This document shows positions 1 to 8,215 of a DNA stretch of 19,533 nt, one piece after another. The notes beneath the pieces are model-generated. The model ran no database searches. It saw only the letters and a list, made by a program, of their open reading frames with translations, and was not told the origin of the DNA. How positions within the stretch are numbered: the stretch's first letter is position 1; every line of letters starts with the position of its first letter. The position numbers and the translations under genes were made by a program. The DNA comes from Phoronis ovalis (Eukaryota > Phoronida > Phoronidae), in NCBI GenBank assembly GCA_028565635.1, contig JAOXYB010015476.1, forward strand, positions 1-19,533, read 5' to 3'.

Positions 1-2440
1 TTCAGAAAAAGCTGTTTTTTCATTAAAAATCGACGAGAAAAGTGAGAATTTATTTTGTAAATTTATTCCAAAGAATACGGCCAAGCAGAATTCACAAAAA
101 AAGAAAATATCAATATTCTTTGCAAGTTACAGTATGTTAACGGTTCTCACCACGTTAAATGCAAAGTCATTTCAGTTGGACCTATTAATAAAAATGATTT
201 ACTATTAAAAGCTTGATTGAAAGAGATTGCATGATATATCTTATGGTTGTTTTTAAAAGTTATCAGCACTGGGTGAGGTACTTTATATTATGAGATCATC
301 ACAAAGAAATGACTAATGACATACCTATAGAAGAGCAATCTATACAGAAATAATAAAGCTGAAGTGTTGGCTAGTGACAGTTTGTGTTGACATTTTATCC
401 TGCAAGTGATAATTGGCTGTGTTCACATGTTATGTCAATAGGACTGCTTCTTCAAGTCAGTGTGCATTCTTATGTTTGTCTCAAATGAATATCAGCACAG
501 ATTTTTTCATTGCTTGGTATCCTTGTCTTTGTCTGCTCTATTCACTTACCTTTCCTATTCATTCTGACATATAAATAGTATAGTACTCATAAATACAGAT
601 GTGCTCAAAACAAATAAAATAATAGCAATGGGCTTAAATGTACTATATTTAACCACTATCAAATATTTGTATTTAGAAAAAATAGCTTTCCGGGATTAAA
701 AGAGAGCAGCAACACTCGGATATTTTAATCTGTAAAACTATACAGAATTATGTACCATTGGTCCATTAACAATTTTAGTAGAGGATAACTTTATTTGATC
801 CTTGTGGTCTGATTAGTGAAAAATCTGGGGGGTTTTCTAGAAATAAGTTGTACCGAAACATTGTCATATTCTGTCAAAATTTGAAAGTACTACTAACAGC
901 ATGAGCAGTGAAGTATTCAGTATCTCTCAATGTTGCATTTTCCTATGAGATAGCAACATCCAGAAATGTAGACTTGTGCGGCTATTGGTAAACAAAAATA
1001 ATTACCATTCAAAAAAACATTTGTAAAATTTTGTTTCATCTTTAAGACAGAGAGACAAAGTCCAACATCTTGAGACTTATGGATTATCCATGAGAATTTG
1101 TATCTCTGTACTTGATAATATTCATTTTTATAATAAATAGCTCTCTATCTCTCTCTCTAAGGAATATTTTTGAAATACTGGCCACTGTCATTGATCATTT
1201 TTCTAATTTTCTACCTGGGTAAATGGATAGGTGTACAGTTATGGTTGCAGCTGTCTAAACATGGCTTCTCCTAATACTTCTCCCTTCAAGATTGACACTA
1301 TAGACTAATTTTTGACAAACCCATAGATCACTGAAAGTAAGGAGATTATGTCACAACCCATCATGCCACACAAACATTTGAAGATATCTTATGCAATGTT
1401 ATACTACAGTCAACAATCTTGGATCATCATAGTGTTAAATAATGAGGTTTAAACTGGAAATTTACCATATGAATAAAGTCTCAGTTTCGGGGGGGGGGGG
1501 GGGAATGTTTATGCATTTTAGCAGATCAAGAATTATTTTGAATTTTGTGTTATATGGATTAGTATATCAAATGAATCAGGTGCTGACATACCTTTTGTAT
1601 ACAGTACTGCTGCCTGAATTCCAAGTTACTTTTAAATCTGCAATTACAAAGATTAACATTCTTCAATATTTGCATCACATCTGGATGAATCTCATATTGT
1701 TATAAATCAGGATATTGTTTTATATAAAATTATCTTAAATTTGATACACTGGAAAAAATAACAGTTTTTTATTTTTAGTTACATTGATTGTAAATTAAAC
1801 ATAGTTTCTAAACAAAGTTTAAGTATATAATAAGAAATAAAAAAATATCAGGTTCAAGTGGAATTGTCCATTTTCCAATTTAAGATATTTTTTTCCAAAC
1901 TGCTTGATGTTGGCTTAAATGACTACAAGGTGGCATGTTGTTGGGACACTTAATCTCACTTTAAAGTTGTATGCTTATTCTGGAACTCTTTAACAAACAT
2001 TTTTATATTATCCAGAATGAGCACCATTTAGCATCTAACTTCATATACATGTTTTGGGCTGACATTAAAAAGTGACTCTGCATTATGATATAATATTTTG
2101 CAGACAATATTGTTGACTTTGTTGGTGTTGGTGGTAGTGATATTTATGACTCTTTTAATTAACCTGCTGATAAAGGAAATTACATTATGACATGTTTTTA
2201 ATATATTTTCAAAAGTCATTAAATCATTAGATAGTGGTGTTTTACATTTCTGCCTTGCATGATTGTTGATTTTTGTTTCTATAAATTGTACTTTTACCTA
2301 AATAATTTTCATCAGTACAATATTTGGTTTGTTTATTTTTTTTTGAAAAAATAAATAAATTATATATTTCTTTATAAAGAATTCTGAATAAATGACCTAT
2401 TTTAAATTTTAGAGTATTTTATCGTTTACTGCACCTGACT
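1..2440. other. AT-rich non-coding sequence, no gene recognised
   Basis: Both strands are broken by stops and no exon with recognisable protein similarity was seen. Contents are a short CT-rich microsatellite at about 1140-1159, the G15 run at 1489, and scattered poly-A/T tracts. The longest open frames here have the low-complexity composition expected by chance. It may be upstream intergenic DNA or an intron of a longer PRDM transcript starting outside the window. Confidence 0.6.
1489..1503 (+). repeat. Poly-G tract, 15 bases
   Basis: An uninterrupted run of 15 G on the + strand in otherwise AT-rich DNA. Such runs can form a G-quadruplex, slip in replication and vary in length between individuals and between assemblies. 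The small open frame around it, with a poly-glycine stretch, is an artefact of the run. Confidence 0.9.
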
Positions 2441-2460
2441 ACAGATTTTTCGTTCCCTGT

Positions 2461-2507
2461 ATTTGCATAAAATGTAAATATATTGCAACTAGGAGACAGC
2501 ATATAAA
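2461..2507 (+). promoter_or_regulatory. Candidate core promoter: POU octamer followed by TATA box
   Basis: A perfect octamer ATTTGCAT (2461-2468) lies 33 bases before a TATAAA (2502-2507). The downstream sequence to 2890 is somewhat richer in G and C than the flanks and leads into the candidate first exon. If the TATA is used, transcription would begin near 2530-2540 and give a 5' leader of about 350 bases. POU-family proteins bind the octamer. Both motifs are short and can occur by chance in AT-rich DNA. Confidence 0.25.
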
Positions 2508-2604
2508 CTGAACTTAGGATGACGACTATCTGTTAGTTTTCGTCTAATAGAAAGATAGTTTATAAATCTGCGTCTTGGCAGGCGGTCAATGTAACATACT
2601 GAGC

Positions 2605-2694
2605 ATGAAAGGACTTGCTGTCAGCCTAAGTAAGATAGTTAATAAAATGCTGAATGAAGCTTATCATGAAAGCTACTGTTTAGTGTTAGTGTGA
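2605..2694 (+). other. Possible upstream ORF (29 codons) in the candidate 5' leader
   Basis: An ATG at 2605 opens a frame beginning MKGLAVSLSKIVNKML and ending at TGA 2692-2694. It lies about 200 bases before the candidate start at 2890 and would be an upstream ORF if transcription begins near the TATA at 2502. Such ORFs usually lower translation of the main frame. No family is recognised and the peptide itself may have no role. Confidence 0.15.
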
Positions 2695-2857
2695 ATACAG
2701 AGTGGAATAAGTTTATCTCTCCTTCTTTGTCGTGATGGTGTAGACAAACTTACATCTTTGAAATCATCACTAGGATACCTGTAGATGTGTTTTTACCAGA
2801 ATGATAACATTGTGATTAACCAACTTACTTACTTAGTTAAAGTGATAGACATCAATA

Positions 2858-2888
2858 GTTCAAAGACAAGGACCCAAGACCTTTGAAC
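2858..2888. repeat. 8-bp inverted repeat (possible leader hairpin) abutting the candidate start codon
   Basis: GTTCAAAG at 2858-2865 is the exact reverse complement of CTTTGAAC at 2881-2888, separated by 15 bases. As RNA it could form a stem ending one base before the ATG at 2890. As DNA, the TCAAAG/CTTTGA arms also resemble two TCF/LEF half-sites in opposite orientation. Confidence 0.4.
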
Positions 2889-2889
2889 C

Positions 2890-2947
2890 ATGTCGGAGCT
2901 TGAGGATTTTGCTGTGTGGTTTCGTAGATTTCGATGTAAATTCTTAG
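2890..2947 (+). CDS. Candidate alternative first coding exon of the PRDM3/16-like gene
   Basis: An ATG at 2890 lies in good context (ACCATGT, A at -3) with an in-frame TGA two codons upstream, so it would be a true start. The reading is MSELEDFAVWFRRFRCKFL plus one base (G) before GTATGG at 2948. This leaves intron phase 1, which is what the PR exon acceptor at 5189 needs; the G plus AT would give Asp, joining to the acidic EIEETEP region. The intron would be 2241 bases. A second GT at 2953 has a better donor consensus (ATG/GTAAAA) but gives phase 0 and would not fit. The peptide does not resemble the MRSK-type N-terminus of the long vertebrate forms, although it has a basic patch RRFRCK. A one-in-three phase match plus a good start is suggestive, not proof. 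Confidence 0.35.
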
Positions 2948-3435
2948 GTATGGTAAAAAATTTTTGGTTCAAATATCTTTATTTGTGTCAGTTATGGCAT
3001 TTTTTCAGTAATCAAGAACAGTGAAATATTTTTTAATTAGCAGTTATAGCTGTTTGATTATCATTTGATTGATATCTATTGATTAGTAATAATCCTCAAA
3101 GTAAACAAGTCAATAACATTATGTTGATGCCTTGGAGAAATTAAAATGACAGTTTTTTTTGCTAATTGAAAGACCAATTTAATGATTTACACTAAACATT
3201 CAAAATGTGTTCTGCAGTATAGATAGTTTTGTAGTATAAAAAAAATTGCTAACCAGCAAGTAGAGGTCCCAATGTATTTATTAGATGAAGAGCAAAAAAA
3301 AGGGGGTTGAATTATATAAAAATTGAACATGCAGATGCAGTTTTTTCCTGCATAAAAGATGAAACTACAACACTTATAGATGAGCTTGGTTAAATGATAT
3401 ACCTGTCATGTGGAGAAAACAAATTAGCAAAAAAC

Positions 3436-3490
3436 AAAAACCTCAGTGAAGGATTTTTATGATCTTGTATATGTGTTATCTGAGGTTTTT
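3436..3490. repeat. 11-bp perfect inverted repeat with 33-base loop
   Basis: AAAAACCTCAG (3436-3446) pairs perfectly with CTGAGGTTTTT (3480-3490). It lies 48 bases before the candidate exon at 3539 and could form a hairpin in the pre-mRNA, or be the remnant of a small inverted-repeat element. No target-site duplication was seen. Confidence 0.5.
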
Positions 3491-3538
3491 CTGAGGATAT
3501 TACTTCCTTTGTTTGACAGTGCTAAGTGATTAATTCAG

Positions 3539-3638
3539 ACTACTACAAGATCTTCCTTATGGAGAACTTACAGAGGAGGCATCCCTGCTTAGAGTAAATA
3601 AACACAGACATCCAAATGTTCCATATGCTACAAGACTG
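3539..3638 (+). CDS. Candidate exon of unknown identity (33 codons)
   Basis: An open segment is bounded by an AG acceptor (TTAATTCAG) and a strong donor, CTG/GTGAGC. Read from base 3540 it gives LLQDLPYGELTEEASLLRV followed by NKHRHPNVPYATRL, a balanced, charged composition unlike translated AT-rich intron. All other frames of the segment carry stops. The acceptor is phase 2 and the donor phase 0, so it cannot be spliced in frame between the candidate first exon (phase 1) and the PR exon (phase 1). It could belong to another transcript, or be a relic of a mobile element's coding region. I do not recognise the family. Confidence 0.3.
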
Positions 3639-3644
3639 GTGAGC

Positions 3645-5188
3645 TATGGCTACATTATGATGTGGTAATATGTTATAATCTTCCATTATAGGTAATAGAA
3701 ATAAACAGATAATTTTGTAAATGAAAATGATAACATTAAAATATGGCCATTCTAATTAATGCCTCTGTTTATTTTCTAAATGTGCATTTTGTGTTGTTTT
3801 TAGTATCTTTTTAAAATTTTGCAGTAGCTGCTAAGTTTTCTTCAACAATTAATTATTAGACTCAACATTGTTTTATAATTAGTGTTCTTCAATATATTAG
3901 ATACATACATAGTCCAGGGCTGTGCTAATGTTTATGTAAGCTGCAGTCAAATACATGTGCATGGGTTGTGCATCAATGTTAAAGTTACATGAGATGGCTC
4001 TGATTTAAGATCTGCTGAGATTACTAAATATATTGTGTCATTTATCCATTTGTCCAGTTTTCAAGATGTACATGCATTCCTGTTTGATATGATAATCGTG
4101 TGAAACTTAGTAAAATTGATATGGTATCCTCATTATTTCAACTCAAGACCAATCAACAGAAATTACTTTGCTTTTTGCCAGACACTTCTAAGAGCTTTCA
4201 CACATGTGGACCAATTTCATGTTTCTTTTACTGAACTGCAGTTGATAAATTGATGTGGAAGTGATACTACCTAATGTTCTTTAAAATGAGCACTTTTACT
4301 GACACCTGTTTCAGAAACTCATATGTGTTGGTGTCAACCAACATTTTGGTTTAGTTTGTATTTGATACTGGAGTGAGTCACATGTGCATTTCGTCAGGTT
4401 GGTTTAAATTTTTTTAGCATTAATTTTGTCACCTGAGTCTTTGGATACAAACATTTCAAGTAACTTAAGATTTGATTTCTCAGTGGTGTCTTGTCAAATT
4501 TGAGATTTCCTTCTGAGAGATGACCTGTTGAAACTATCTCATTATTGCTTGCATGTGCATGTGATATCATAGAAGGATTTGGATGCTTCAGGCAGGTACT
4601 TCTACATGCAAGTTTGTAATTTTTCAGTAAAAACCTTGGACACAAGAACAGTAACCTTTTTTTTAGCAGCAAACATTTTAGGATTGTCAATAGTGTATTT
4701 TTCAAAATAAATGTTAAAGATTATATTCTTCAAAATATCCGTTATTTTTTTGTTGATGAATAAAAAAGTGCATATGTATGTGCAGAATTGGACTTATGTA
4801 AATGTGTAAATGTCACAGGTGGTTATAAGGTGTCATGTTTGTCTATGTTATTCTGTGTGGTATCTCTATAAGACAACTGAAAAAAATAAAGTCTGACTTG
4901 AGGCAGTTACTAGATTCTTATGCAAGCTGGTAGCATCTGGTAAAATCTTGTTAACAGTATCTATTAATAATTTGTGATTATTTTTCCAAAAATTTCAGGG
5001 TGAGAACTTTTTTTGCTGTACACTGTAACAAAAAGTAGGAGAATGATGGTTCATGCTCATTTGTTAAAAAATTAAAAGGATTCCGCAAAGGACTAAACAT
5101 TCTCTTGGACCAGTTGGAATCGGATTCACAATCGTTTCATTGTTATTATTACTTATTCCATTATTTATTTATTTTTTATTTCTAACAG
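3645..5188. other. Probable intron upstream of the PR exon
   Basis: AT-rich sequence ending in a polypyrimidine-like tract (5160-5186) and the CAG acceptor of the PR exon. A 103-codon open frame on the minus strand (4394-4705) is the longest here, but it has no recognised domain and no splice or promoter context, so I treat it as chance. Confidence 0.5.
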
Positions 5189-5451
5189 ATGAGATAGAAG
5201 AAACAGAGCCTTTAAGTAATCGTGAGACTACAGAAAGTCATCAAGAGGCTGAAGACACTATAGATCCCGATCATCATCCCGTGTACATACCTGAAGATTT
5301 TCCAATTCCGTCTGAATTTGAACTCAGAGAATCTAAAGTTTACCAGGGCTTAGGAGTGTGGACAACAGAGCCAGTTACTGTTGGACAGAAGTTTGGACCT
5401 TTTGTCGGTATTTTGAAGAATTCTGTTGAAGATCCATCCTGTGCGTGGGAG
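5189..5451 (+). CDS. PR-domain exon of a PRDM3/PRDM16 (MECOM/EVI1)-family gene; internal exon, partial CDS
   Basis: This 263-base exon is read as GAT-GAG-ATA... when the first base of the codon comes from an upstream exon (phase-1 acceptor, TTTATTTCTAACAG just before it). It ends ...GCG TGG GAG followed by GTAGGT, a phase-0 donor. It encodes 88 residues (D to E). Residues 2-30 are an acidic, low-complexity region. From about residue 32 the protein reads VYIPEDFPIPSEFELRES and then GLGVW, KFGPFVG and DPSCAWE, which matches the start of the PR (SET-like) domain of vertebrate PRDM3 and PRDM16. These proteins are nuclear zinc-finger regulators; the PR domain is reported to monomethylate histone H3 lysine 9. 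Only the N-terminal third of the PR domain is here. The open frame continues upstream to 5140 and downstream to 5562, but the flanks lose all similarity exactly at the splice sites. Oddity: the glycine turn is QGLG where vertebrates have PGAGLG. PRDM3 versus PRDM16 cannot be separated, since invertebrates usually have one co-orthologue. Confidence 0.9.
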
Positions 5452-5562
5452 GTAGGTTTTGTTAACATTAAAAACTGTGCAGCTTGGTACATACAAAAGT
5501 GGATTTTTTTTGCTTTTACCAGAATGGCAGATGGCCAGAAAGCATGCTCATTTATTCTGTAG
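5452..5562 (+). other. Read-through extension of the PR exon into the intron (36 codons, then TAG)
   Basis: If the donor at 5452 is not used, the frame runs on for 36 codons from VGFVNIKNC to QKACSFIL and stops at 5560-5562. The extension has no resemblance to PR domains, and the donor GAG/GTAGGT is strong, so the default is splicing. Retention would yield a truncated protein with only the first third of the PR domain. Confidence 0.2.
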
Positions 5563-7854
5563 TTATTGCTGCAAAAAAGCAACATACTTCTTATGAATTC
5601 TTGTTTGAAGCAGATAGTTCAGTTTCAGGTTATTCATTTTATTTTAATATTTTCCAATTTCTTTCATTCTTTGTACTTATTATTATTATTAAATACCAAC
5701 CTTCCATTACCGAAGGCCATTTTTGTACTTCTTTTATGATGTACCCTTTTTTGTCTTAACATGTGTCATAATTCTGTTGTTGCCTCCCATTATCTGTTTT
5801 ATTCATTTGCATGCAGTGAGGCATCAATGTCATTTAAGTGGTAAAAAACAAGTGTGATAAAATAATGATTTAGTTCCTGGACATTTGATCTTGTTTCTAA
5901 GTATTTTTATGAGTAAACATTGATGAAAAGTTCATGGAAGTTGATGCACTGAAGAAAATTTGAAAATAAACCTGAAGAAACAACATGGTTAATTGTGCGA
6001 TGGGCATTCTGTGTATAAATGGACATCTAACTAACTTTAAAATGGAGATTCATTTGGCCATTGTTTTTTAACAAAACATATGTGGCAATAATTAACTACT
6101 TATGTTCCCTATGTGTAACATTTATACTTAGAAACACCCACAATATATTGTGGTTTTATTGTTTAAAAACAAATGTTATTTTGGTGTAACCTTAAAGGTG
6201 GTTTGTATTGATATACAACACAAGAACATTTTACAACTTGCAAATTAAGCTTGATTTATTCCTTCATTAGTTTATGATTTTGTTTGATTTGTATACACAT
6301 TATGAAGTTTATGTTGACAATGGACAATTTTACTGTAACTTTATCATTTAATTTTTTTTTCTGTAAAATGTTTTAGTAATTAAAAGAGAAATATATAATA
6401 TATAAATTGGTTTGAGTGGCCAATCTTAGATAATATCCTCGGATCATGCAATAAAACTATCCGAGTATTTTAATAGGACTTCACATATTTTGCACTGCTA
6501 AGAATTATGTCCAATCAAAATTACACAAGTAGAAAGTAAACATTTCAAATTTAATGGAATTTCAAAAAATACTAATAATACAAACATTACCCAAGACTGA
6601 GCCCAGTCTATTCCTTTCTTTACATGTTAATTTATTCCCAAAAAAAACAAAGGATTTCTTTGTTCACCTAACATGAACTTTATCCAACATAGTGCTTTAT
6701 TTCAATTTTTGATAAAAAACACTACATTAAACCCAGACTCATCAAATAAACAAAATTGGGACTGAATATGCTCAAGTGATAATGAAGCTTCAAAACATGT
6801 TTATGTTTCTTTGAACAAGTCATCTCCTATCTGCATAAGAGACTTGTAGTTTATTTACTTAATGCATCTCATATTTTATGCCTAGAATGATATCAAAAGT
6901 ATTTTTTTTCACAACACTATAACACCCAGTATGTTCTTGATTAAAGAATCACAGTGACGGTGCAAATTAAGATGATACTTTACTCCGCAAAATTAAAAGG
7001 AAATGTTGCCTATCAGCAATTTGTAATTGTAAGCTTAATTTAATCAAAGTAAAATCAGAAAAACTGAAATAATGATATATTTTACTAATCAGAAGTAGTA
7101 AATGCAATTGGAAAATAATAAAGAAATTACAATAGAAAATCTTTATGCAGATTGATGTTCATAAATTATCAGAAGAAATTTTGTTCTAATCATTACATCA
7201 TCTTTGAAAATAGATTATTTTTTGGTAGTAACGTGAAAAATCTTGCACAAAGGTACTAAAATATTTTCACAGGTGGCATATATGGTATGATACCTACTTT
7301 AAGAATATGCAAGTAGACATGGGGAATCTCTTCAACATGTCTTTCTGTAGATAATTTACTAGGCAGATTAGAGTGTTTTATTTTCATCCAAACAAGTGTT
7401 CGAGCTAATCTTTTACTTACAAAGGGAAACAAACTGTGTTTTTCCAACTGGTTCTTATGAACATTGTTGAGATATCAGTAGCTTGTTTTATAAAAACAAA
7501 ATTGGTTCTTTTTTGCAAATAAATTGATTCAATGTGTTTATTCTGGAGGTAATTTTCATAAAAAATTTGGGCCGGAGTTTCTGAAAATCATGAAAAGATA
7601 TAATTTTCTACCACTCCCCCTCAAATCTTAGCAATTACCTCCCACAGTTTAATTTTGAAATAAAACTATTAATTTTTAATATATACAATGATTACTCCGG
7701 GTTTAATTAAATGTAGCTACAGATATTTCTTGTGATTCTATGAAACTCCTAGAAATTGTCATCAGTATATGCAGTTTAAAAAAACAAGATAAAAAAGCTT
7801 TGTATTTTGAAGAAATGATACATAATGACAAATTTTGAAGATTCTAGTTATGTG
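5563..7854. other. Probable intron downstream of the PR exon
   Basis: AT-rich, stop-filled sequence with a short TTA trinucleotide run near 5677-5692. A 63-codon minus-strand frame at 7256-7447 has no recognisable domain. No continuation of the PR domain was found. Confidence 0.5.
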
Positions 7855-7868
7855 GTTACCTTGGTAAC
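7855..7868. promoter_or_regulatory. RFX X-box-like palindrome (site 1)
   Basis: GTTACC-TT-GGTAAC is a perfect inverted repeat with a 2-base spacer and fits the half-sites of the RFX X-box. RFX factors control ciliary and neuronal genes in animals. It lies in the probable intron after the PR exon. The spacer is TT rather than the usual AT. Confidence 0.4.
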
Positions 7869-8163
7869 TTAATGACGATGACAAGAATACATGTGTTTTT
7901 GTTTTTTTCTGGAGCGGCATCTAAAATCCCCTCAAGGACTAATGTAATTTAAAACAAAATTTACAACATATTTTTCTGAAATTTAAATTGCAAAATAAAC
8001 AGTGTTAAGATGGCGTAAATTGTATAAGGCTGGACAGAGTATTATTAAATTTTTATTGAGCCCCCATGGACCAGGAATGCATAAATGGAATAGAATTTCT
8101 AAGTGGGGAAAGTTTACAATCACGACACAATTCTGTCCCATGCTTTATATTCCAGGCCCGGAG

Positions 8164-8185
8164 ATTTAGAAAATAGTTTCTAAAT
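8164..8185. repeat. Perfect 9-bp inverted repeat with 4-base loop
   Basis: ATTTAGAAA (8164-8172), loop ATAG, then TTTCTAAAT (8177-8185) would form a compact but AT-rich hairpin. It lies within 7560-8215, a stretch with several CGGAG/CTCCG words and more G and C than its surroundings, perhaps an old repeat copy. Confidence 0.45.
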
Positions 8186-8215
8186 ATAATTGATAGACTA
8201 TTTCGGAGGTTCTAC

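Noticed and set aside
291-320. ATGAGATCATCACAAAG as an MRSK-type PRDM first exon
   Set aside because: It reads MRSSQRN then meets a stop a few codons later, with no RARKLAK-like continuation and no donor in the right phase.
1442-1705. 87-codon plus-strand open frame with poly-glycine
   Set aside because: The glycine stretch comes from the G15 run and the rest has chance composition.
3539-3638. Orphan exon as a constitutive exon between 2947 and 5189
   Set aside because: Joining it to the phase-1 end of 2947 reads into a TAA within the exon, and 100 bases would not preserve the frame into the PR exon.
4394-4705. 103-codon minus-strand open frame
   Set aside because: It is the longest frame outside the PR exon, but no domain, signal or splice context was recognised, and its Leu/Lys/Phe-rich start is typical of chance frames in AT-rich DNA.
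5340-5585. Minus-strand open frame of 81 codons
   Set aside because: It lies opposite the PR-domain exon and is a shadow of that coding sequence.
5484-5759. Plus-strand open frame of 91 codons after the PR exon
   Set aside because: It is in a different frame from the PR exon, begins after the donor, and is hydrophobic and Phe/Ile-rich as expected from translated AT-rich intron.
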